Source of the DNA: Hymenobacter sp. PAMC 26628
GTDB taxonomy: Bacteria > Bacteroidota > Bacteroidia > Cytophagales > Hymenobacteraceae
Reading direction: 5' to 3'
DNA length: 64,000 nt
Assembly (NCBI RefSeq): GCF_001562275.1
Contig: NZ_CP014304.1
Coordinates: forward strand, 3,782,001 to 3,846,000
This document shows, in pieces, positions 57,830-64,000 of this stretch. The notes beneath the pieces were generated by a model. It made no database searches. It was not told the DNA's origin and saw only the letters and a program-made list of their open reading frames with translations. The position numbers were made by a program, and so were the translations under genes. Position 1 is the first letter of the stretch. The number at the start of each line of letters is the position of its first letter.

Positions 57830-60781
57830 ATGAAACGCTACTTATTGCCGCTGTGCCTGGGCCCCGCCCTCGCTGCCCACGCCCAAACCACTGCCGTGCC
57901 CGTGAGTGGGCGCGTGGCCGACGGCAAGGACCAAAGCCCGCTCATCGGGGCCAACGTGCTGCTGATTCACTTGCCCGACTCGGTGCGCAGCGGCGTGGCG
58001 GCCGATGCCCAGGGCGGGTTCCAGTTCGACAACGTGGCCCCCGGGCGCTACCTGCTCGATGCCTCGTTTGTGGGCTACCAGCGCCTGCGCCAGGCGGTCA
58101 CCGTCGGGGCCGAGCCGCTGCGCCTGGGCACGCTGGCTTTGGCCGCGGGCGGCGTGCAGCTGAAGGGCGTGGTGGTGACGGCCGCCGCCCAGCTGGCCTC
58201 GCAGAAGGGCGACACGACGCAGTTCAACGCCCGGGCCTTCAAAACCAACCCCGACGCCACGGCCGGCGACCTGCTCCAGAAAATGCCCGGCGTGACGGTG
58301 GGCACCGACGGCAAGGTGCAGGCCCAGGGCGAAACCGTGCAGCAGGTACTGGTGGACGGCAAGCCGTTTTTCGGTACCGACCCCGACGCGGTGCTCAAGA
58401 ACCTGCCCGCCGACGCCATCGACAAAATCGAGGTGTTTGACCAGCGCAGCGAGCAGAGCCGGTTTTCGGGCTTCGACGACGGCAACACCACCAAAACCAT
58501 CAACGTCATCACCAAGGCCGAGTACCGCAACGGCAGCTTCGGGCGCGTGGTGGGCGGCGTGGGGCCCTCCGGCCAGCGCGACGCGGCCAGCAACGACGCG
58601 GCCCGCTACCGCCTCAACGGCAACCTCAACAACTTCCACGGCGACCGCCGCATTTCGGTGCTGGCGCAGAGCAACAACGTGAACGAGCAGAACTTCGGCA
58701 CCGACGACCTGCTGGGTGTGGTGGGCAACTCGAACCAGGGCGGCGGGGGCCGCGGGGGTGGGGGCGGCGGCCAGGGCGGCGGCGGGGCCGCCAATAACTT
58801 CTTGGTGAACCAGAGCGGCGGCATCACCAAAACCAACGCGCTGGGCCTGAACTACTCCAACGTATGGAACAAAAAAACCCAGCTCACGGGCAGCTACTTC
58901 TTCAACCGGGCCGACAACCGGGTGCTCAGCAACACGCAGCGCTACTACGTAACGGCGGCGGGCAGCACCTACAACCAGGACGCCAACACGGGCAGCCTGA
59001 ACACCAACCACCGCTTCAACCTGCGCCTGGAGCACCAGCTTGACTCGGCCAACTCGCTGCTGTTCATCCCGCGGCTGAGCTTCCAGCGCAACAACGGCAC
59101 CAGCAGCTTGCAGGGCCTCACGGCCCGCGGCGGCGTGGTGCAGAGCCAGATCAACAGCGACTACGCGGCCCTCTACAGCGGCGTGAACACGAGCGGCAGC
59201 CTGCTGCTGCGCCACCGCTACCGCCGCGTGGGCCGCACCCTCTCGCTGAACGTGAGCGGCGGCTACAACAACAAGAACGGCAACTCGGACCTGCTGACCA
59301 CCAACACCGGCTCGCCCCGTGCCAACCTCAACCAGCACAGCGACTTGGCCCAGTACGGCAGCAACGTAGGGGCCAACCTGGCCTACACCGAGCCGCTGAG
59401 CAAAACCGACCAGCTCCAGGCCAACTACAACCTCAACTACGCGCCCAACAACTCCGACAAGCGCACGCTGGACTACGCCGACGCCGGCCGCCAAAACCCG
59501 CGCCTCGACACGGCCCTGAGCAACGTGTTCCAGAACTACTACCTCACCCAGGCCGGGGGCCTCAGCTACCGGCACGTCACGCCCAAGTACCAGGCCAGCC
59601 TGGGCGTGGCCGGGCAGTACTCGGAGCTGATGAGCACGGCGCAGTTCCCGCGCGAGGGCACGGGGCGCTACACCTTCGTGAACCTGCTGCCCCAGGCCAT
59701 GCTGAACTACCGGTTTTCGCGCCAGAAGAACCTGCGCATCTTCTACCGCACCAGCACCAACCCGCCCAGCATCAGCCAGCTGCAGGCCGTGGTGAACAAC
59801 TCCAACCCCTTGCAGCTCACCATCGGCAACCCCAACCTGCGGCAGGAATACGGCCACTCGGCGGTGCTGCGCTACTCGGCTTCTAACCTGAAGGCGTCGA
59901 GCAACTTCTTCGCCCTGCTCTCGGGCTCGTTCACCCAGAACCCCATTGCCAACCGCAGCCTCGTGGCCACCCGCGACACGGCCGTGGCCCCCGAGGGCGC
60001 GGGCCTGGTGGCCTTGCCCGCCGGGGCCCAGCTCACGCAGCCCACCAACCTGAGCCAGCAGTACAGCGTGCGCACCCAGGCCAGCTACGGCCGCCCCCTC
60101 AAGGCCATCAAAACCAACCTGAACGTGAACCTGAACGCCAGCTACGCGCAGGCGCCGGGCATCGTGAACGGGGGCCTGAACTACGCCCGCACGCCGGCCC
60201 TGGGCGCGGGCATCGTGCTCAGCTCCAACATCAGCCCGGAGCTCGACTTCACGCTCTCGACCAACGCCACCCAGAGCTACGTGCGCAACACGTTGCAAAC
60301 CCGCCTCAACACCAACTACTACTCGCAGGTGACGCGCCTGCGCCTGGGCTGGATTGTGGGCCCCGGCATCAACATCCAAACCGACGTGGCCCACCAGGCC
60401 TACGCCGGCCTGTCGGGGAGCTACAACCAGCAATACGTTCTCTGGAACGCCAGCCTGGGCAAGAAAGTGTTTCCGGGCCAGCGCGGCGAAATTAAAGTCT
60501 ACGCCTTCGACCTGCTGGGCCAGAACCGCAGCGCCCAAGTCAACGTGACGGAGGCCTATTACGAGCAAGTACGCACCACCATTTTGCAGCGCTACTTCAT
60601 GCTCATGTTCACCTACAACATCCGCAGCGGCAACGTGCAGGTGCCCCAGGGCCCCAGCGAGGACCGCCCCGGGCGCGGCGAGGGCGGCGGGCGGCGAGGC
60701 GGCTTCGGCCGGCCCGATGGCGGCGGGGGCCCCGGCGGTGGGGCCCCGGGTATGGGCGGCCCACCGCCCGGCGGGGCGTAG
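57830..60781 (+). CDS. TonB-dependent-receptor-like outer membrane beta-barrel protein
   Basis: 983 residues from ATG (MKRYLLPLCLGPALAAHAQ, signal peptide). A carboxypeptidase-regulatory-like domain (about 25-105: PVSGRVADGKDQSPLIGANV), then a plug domain (about 115-225: NPDATAGDLLQKMPGVTVGT; VQQVLVDGKPFFGTDPDAVL), and a large barrel of the OMP_b-brl_3 type. A Gly-rich insert (about 305-325, GGGGRGGGGGGQGGGG) interrupts it. After the last strand comes a Gly/Arg/Pro-rich tail of about 45 residues (PGRGEGGGRRGGFGRPDG). A ligand cannot be assigned; no SusD partner is nearby. Confidence 0.9.
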   Translation: MKRYLLPLCLGPALAAHAQTTAVPVSGRVADGKDQSPLIGANVLLIHLPDSVRSGVAADAQGGFQFDNVAPGRYLLDASFVGYQRLRQAVTVGAEPLRLGTLALAAGGVQLKGVVVTAAAQLASQKGDTTQFNARAFKTNPDATAGDLLQKMPGVTVGTDGKVQAQGETVQQVLVDGKPFFGTDPDAVLKNLPADAIDKIEVFDQRSEQSRFSGFDDGNTTKTINVITKAEYRNGSFGRVVGGVGPSGQRDAASNDAARYRLNGNLNNFHGDRRISVLAQSNNVNEQNFGTDDLLGVVGNSNQGGGGRGGGGGGQGGGGAANNFLVNQSGGITKTNALGLNYSNVWNKKTQLTGSYFFNRADNRVLSNTQRYYVTAAGSTYNQDANTGSLNTNHRFNLRLEHQLDSANSLLFIPRLSFQRNNGTSSLQGLTARGGVVQSQINSDYAALYSGVNTSGSLLLRHRYRRVGRTLSLNVSGGYNNKNGNSDLLTTNTGSPRANLNQHSDLAQYGSNVGANLAYTEPLSKTDQLQANYNLNYAPNNSDKRTLDYADAGRQNPRLDTALSNVFQNYYLTQAGGLSYRHVTPKYQASLGVAGQYSELMSTAQFPREGTGRYTFVNLLPQAMLNYRFSRQKNLRIFYRTSTNPPSISQLQAVVNNSNPLQLTIGNPNLRQEYGHSAVLRYSASNLKASSNFFALLSGSFTQNPIANRSLVATRDTAVAPEGAGLVALPAGAQLTQPTNLSQQYSVRTQASYGRPLKAIKTNLNVNLNASYAQAPGIVNGGLNYARTPALGAGIVLSSNISPELDFTLSTNATQSYVRNTLQTRLNTNYYSQVTRLRLGWIVGPGINIQTDVAHQAYAGLSGSYNQQYVLWNASLGKKVFPGQRGEIKVYAFDLLGQNRSAQVNVTEAYYEQVRTTILQRYFMLMFTYNIRSGNVQVPQGPSEDRPGRGEGGGRRGGFGRPDGGGGPGGGAPGMGGPPPGGA

Positions 60782-60994
60782 CCGGCGGGGGCGTTAGGGC
60801 CACCGATGCCTTCGCACCGAATGTCATTATTACCACATATTTTTATTTAACAACCTATTTTTTACCGGTTGGCGGCTGGTTTTCAGGCGCGGCAGCGGCT
60901 TGCTGTTGTTTGCAGCAACCACTTGTTTAATCAGCATCCGGCAGCCTATTTATGACTTATTCAATATGATATAGGGGTTTATAGATCTGTACGA

Positions 60995-61002
60995 TAAATT
61001 TG
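60995..61002 (+). promoter_or_regulatory. -7 element before the surface protein gene
   Basis: TAAATTTG, matching TAnnTTTG, 64 bases before the ATG at 61066. A -33 TTG at the right spacing was not seen. Confidence 0.4.
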
Positions 61003-61065
61003 GACCAATTAACTGGCTGCACCTGCGGCTGGCCCAATCGTTTCCACATTTCTCGTTCCTCCTGT

Positions 61066-64000
61066 ATGCTTCCAAATTTTACAGTTCTGCACCGCCCGGT
61101 GGCCATGCGTCGGTATGCCGGCCCGCTCCTGGCGGGGCTGCTGCTGGCCACCAGCGCGGCCCACGCCCAACCCCTTACTCTCACCAGCGTGTCGCCCGCG
61201 CGCAACGCCGTGGCCGTTCCGCGCCCCGCACCCGTAGCCGCCACCTTCAGCATAGCCTTAGCTAATAATGCCGCCACCCAGGGGGCCCTAAAAGTGTTCA
61301 GCCAGCAGGCCGGGGGTCTCAAAGCTGGCACAGCCACCGTTAGCGGCAACACCCTAAGCTTCCAGCCCACCACACCCTTCCGAGCCGGTGAAACGGTATC
61401 AGCCCTATTAACCCTGGCGGTGCAGGGCAGAAGCGGCGAAGGCCTTAAGAGGGAGGAACCGCTGGTGTTCCAGTTCACCACCGCCACGGCCCCTAGTACC
61501 GGCACATTTACCCGGAGCCTCGACCAAAGCTTGGAAAACGGCAAAGACGTAGCCATAGGCGACGTGAACGGCGATGGTTTTCCAGACCTGCTCTTCATCG
61601 ACAAAAATAGTACGGCCACCAAGGCTGCCCACACGGTGACCGTGCGCTTAAACGACGGCCGCGGCACCTTCGGCAGTGCCCAAGCAGTTGAAGTAGGCGT
61701 TAGCCCCACGAGTTTGGCCCTGGGGGACATGGATAACGACGGGGATTTGGACTTGGTAGTAGGCGTTGATTTACAGAGTATTCAGACGGTAAACATAGCG
61801 TTCAACGACGGGACGGGGACTTTTGCGCCCCCCAAGCGGGCGGGTCTTTTTCAATTCGGTAGCTTCGACATTCAGAACCTCGTGCTGGGCGACACCAATG
61901 GCGACGGCTACCTCGACGTCTTGGCTTCCACTGGCATTAATAGCTCGTTTGTTTCGTTCGTCAACGACCGCAAAGGGGGCCTTATATTCGTTGACCAGCC
62001 TCAATCCCGTGCTTTTGTGGACGGCATGGCCCTGGGCGACATCGATGGCGACGGTGACTTAGACCTGCTGACCGCTGGCACCTTTAGCGGCCCACCAGTC
62101 TACGTGTTCACGAACAATGGCCAAGGCGTGTTCAGCGAGAGCGCCGCTGTGGCCATAACCCCGAATGCAGACACTGGTCCTGAATCGGTGGCGTTGGGCG
62201 ACGTGAACGGGGACGGCTTCTTGGATTTCGTGGCCAGACACCCGGGCAGCGTGAGCGTACGCCTCAACGACGGCCACGGCAACTTCAGCGGCAGCCAGGA
62301 AGTGCCGGCCGACGGCAACAGCGGCAAACGGGGCGTGGCGCTGGCCGATATCAACGGGGATGGCTTTTTAGACATATTGGCAACCAATGCCGAAAAGGGC
62401 ACCGTAAGCATCCGTTTAAACGACGGGATGGGTACATTTAGCGGCAGCAACGAGGTAACCACCGTAAGCGCAGCCGCTAACATAGTCCTAGCCGACTTCA
62501 ACGGAGACGGCACCCTGGATTTAACTACGCAAGGCTATCAAGCCCTTAGCGTGCAATTGAACCAGCCGACGCCTACTGCGCCGCTCACCATCACCGGCGT
62601 GTCGCCCGCGCGCAACGCCGTGGCCGCGCCGCGCCCCGCGCCCGTAGCCGTCACCTTCAACCAGGCCCTGGCCAACAACGCCGCCACCCAGGGGGCCCTA
62701 AAGGTGTTCAGCCAGCAGGCCGGTGGCTTGAAAGCCGGCACGGCCGCCGTCAGCGGCAGCACGCTCACCTTACAGCCCACCACGCCCTTCCGGGCGGGCG
62801 AGTTGGTGCAGGCCACCGTCACGGCCGGGGCCCAAAGCAGCACCGGCGCCGCGGCCCAGCCGCAGGTGTTCCAATTCACCACGGCCACGGCCCCCAGCGC
62901 GGGCACTTTCGGCGGCGGCTCGGACGTGGTGGTAGGCACAGATCCTCGCAGCGTTGCAGTTGGGGACTTGGATGGAGACGGGGACTCGGACTTGGTTTCC
63001 GCCAACACGGCGGCCAATACAGTAAGCGTCCGTTTAAACAACGGCAGCGCTATTTTCAGTGGCACTCAAGAAGTAGCCGTTGGCGCATCTCCACGAACAG
63101 TGGTGCTAGCGGATGTTGATGCAGACGGGGACTTAGACTTACTCACGGCCAATGGCAGCGGTCAAGTCAACAGCAGCCGAATAAGTGTGCGCCTCAACAA
63201 TGGCCAAGGGGTGTTTGGTGGAGGCTCCGACATTGTATACGGACGAGGGCAAACCGTAACGTACTTTGATTTGGTAGTAGGGGATGTCGACAGAGACGGT
63301 GACTTAGATCTTATTGCGCCCAATGTAGAGGGGGCTGGCAATTTTTTTGGTTCGAATATAGACATCTACCTCAACGATGGCCAAGGCTCTTTTAGCTTCG
63401 GCACGCAATCATTTAAAAGTGGGCTCATTATATCGAGCGTAGCGCTCGGGGATATTAACGGTGATGGCACCCTGGATATACTAGCAAACGAGTCCCCCGG
63501 AGGCACTGTTTACGTAAACCTGGGCAACGGCAACGGGGGCTTTACCGATAGTGGCCAGCGCGTTTCCGTGGGCCGGGGTGCTACTACGCCGCGGGGTATC
63601 GTATTAGGCGACGTAGACGGCGACGGCGACTTGGATTTAGTATCCAACAGCCGAGGCACCGTGAGTGTACGCCTGAACAACGGCAGCGGGGTATTCTCAG
63701 GAACCCAAGAGGTTCCAGTAAACGGTTCTCCTTTGGAATCTCCTTTAAGTGTTGCCTTGGGGGACATCGACGGGGACGGGGACCTCGACCTGTTAGCGGC
63801 GGCCACTACGTTGAGCGTCCGAATAAATGACGGCCGGGGCCAGTTTAGCGGGACCCAGGAAGTAGCGACCAATGGCCCACCCTTTAGCTTGGCACTGGGC
63901 GATTTGGACGGAAACGGCACCCTCGATGTGGTTGCGCCAAGCAGCGAAACGAACACGGTGAGCGTGCGCCTAAACCAGGCCACTCCTACGCCACCAACCA
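61066..64000 (+). CDS. Giant modular Ig-like/FG-GAP surface protein, partial
   Basis: Open to the window end (978 codons, no stop). From ATG at 61066 (a second ATG at 61105 fits better with the signal peptide LLAGLLLATSAAHAQ). Two units of about 470 residues follow. Each has an SbsA-type Ig-like domain (LTLTSVSPARNAVAVPRPAP, then FRAGE) and seven FG-GAP/VCBS motifs of the type LGDxxGDGxxDL, the number expected for a seven-bladed beta-propeller. The second Ig domain starts near 62583, and 1413 bases later the sequence again shows the inter-unit linker LNQATPTPP, so at least a third unit should follow. The motifs bind calcium. A role in adhesion or gliding is plausible; secretion by T9SS is not shown in this part. 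Confidence 0.85.
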   Translation, partial: MLPNFTVLHRPVAMRRYAGPLLAGLLLATSAAHAQPLTLTSVSPARNAVAVPRPAPVAATFSIALANNAATQGALKVFSQQAGGLKAGTATVSGNTLSFQPTTPFRAGETVSALLTLAVQGRSGEGLKREEPLVFQFTTATAPSTGTFTRSLDQSLENGKDVAIGDVNGDGFPDLLFIDKNSTATKAAHTVTVRLNDGRGTFGSAQAVEVGVSPTSLALGDMDNDGDLDLVVGVDLQSIQTVNIAFNDGTGTFAPPKRAGLFQFGSFDIQNLVLGDTNGDGYLDVLASTGINSSFVSFVNDRKGGLIFVDQPQSRAFVDGMALGDIDGDGDLDLLTAGTFSGPPVYVFTNNGQGVFSESAAVAITPNADTGPESVALGDVNGDGFLDFVARHPGSVSVRLNDGHGNFSGSQEVPADGNSGKRGVALADINGDGFLDILATNAEKGTVSIRLNDGMGTFSGSNEVTTVSAAANIVLADFNGDGTLDLTTQGYQALSVQLNQPTPTAPLTITGVSPARNAVAAPRPAPVAVTFNQALANNAATQGALKVFSQQAGGLKAGTAAVSGSTLTLQPTTPFRAGELVQATVTAGAQSSTGAAAQPQVFQFTTATAPSAGTFGGGSDVVVGTDPRSVAVGDLDGDGDSDLVSANTAANTVSVRLNNGSAIFSGTQEVAVGASPRTVVLADVDADGDLDLLTANGSGQVNSSRISVRLNNGQGVFGGGSDIVYGRGQTVTYFDLVVGDVDRDGDLDLIAPNVEGAGNFFGSNIDIYLNDGQGSFSFGTQSFKSGLIISSVALGDINGDGTLDILANESPGGTVYVNLGNGNGGFTDSGQRVSVGRGATTPRGIVLGDVDGDGDLDLVSNSRGTVSVRLNNGSGVFSGTQEVPVNGSPLESPLSVALGDIDGDGDLDLLAAATTLSVRINDGRGQFSGTQEVATNGPPFSLALGDLDGNGTLDVVAPSSETNTVSVRLNQATPTPPT

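Noticed and set aside
61408-63983. Several long open frames on the minus strand opposite the FG-GAP protein
   Set aside because: They are antisense to a clearly coding, repeat-structured frame; their composition follows the high-GC codon pattern of the real gene and has no motif.

Overview
The window looks like a chromosomal segment from a high-GC member of the Bacteroidota, most likely a Hymenobacter-type organism (inference). The support is -7 elements of the TAnnTTTG type, the absence of clear Shine-Dalgarno sequences, a Bacteroidota-style LptD, a Rho with a long N/Q-rich insert, SLC45/SusA-like sugar genes, and many intergenic palindromic repeats. No tRNA, rRNA, CRISPR array, prophage or transposase was seen.

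Layout. 0-8.3 kb: cell-envelope and housekeeping genes (amidase diverging from lptD, panB, creD, an RluA-type pseudouridine synthase, an acyl desaturase). 8.6-11.1 kb: the ribosome block rpsP-rimM-trmD-rplS. 11.2-15.2 kb: two uncharacterised genes, an overlapping PTPS/folE pteridine pair, a TIGR01777 SDR and a low-GC orphan. 15.2-22.7 kb: a long minus-strand run with a class A PBP, small membrane proteins, a Coq4-like protein, a DUF4173/DUF4153-like membrane protein, and a membrane-protein/winged-helix-regulator pair. 22.8-29.3 kb: a large secreted protein, an FAD reductase/methyltransferase/UbiA group, a lipoprotein and a TonB-plug-like secreted protein. 29.4-37.6 kb: rho, serS, a tiny self-contained unit encoding a 44-residue peptide, a UBP zinc finger, a heptosyltransferase-like enzyme and a PolX whose polymerase aspartates are lost. 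37.7-42.2 kb: a lipoprotein, a GH13 amylase plus SLC45-type transporter pair, and a thioredoxin-fold protein. 42.4-50.6 kb: an LLM flavoprotein, two pirins, an EVE protein, secreted proteins, aminopeptidase P and small membrane proteins. 50.6-60.8 kb: an AhpD-like protein, a second GT9 enzyme, an M16 peptidase overlapping a stand-alone SRA protein, a LIC_10190-type membrane protein, an O-methyltransferase and a large TonB-receptor-like barrel. 61.1 kb to the end: an incomplete, giant modular surface protein made of Ig-like plus seven-bladed FG-GAP units.

Most notable signals. (1) A 17-bp palindrome, (A/G)CTTTG-N5-CAAAGT, occurs just upstream of creD, of the DUF4173-like gene and of the membrane-protein/regulator operon; it suggests one regulon controlled by the 98-residue winged-helix protein encoded here. 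(2) A compact transcription unit at about 33.76-34.06 kb has a promoter-like box, two leader hairpins, a 44-residue membrane peptide and a terminator. (3) PolX has all three polymerase aspartates replaced but an intact PHP nuclease. (4) A Coq4-like protein occurs in a lineage expected to use menaquinone. (5) A free-standing SRA domain is translationally coupled to a peptidase. (6) Three families of interspersed inverted repeats and an apparent excess of the octamer GGGGCCCC mark the genome.
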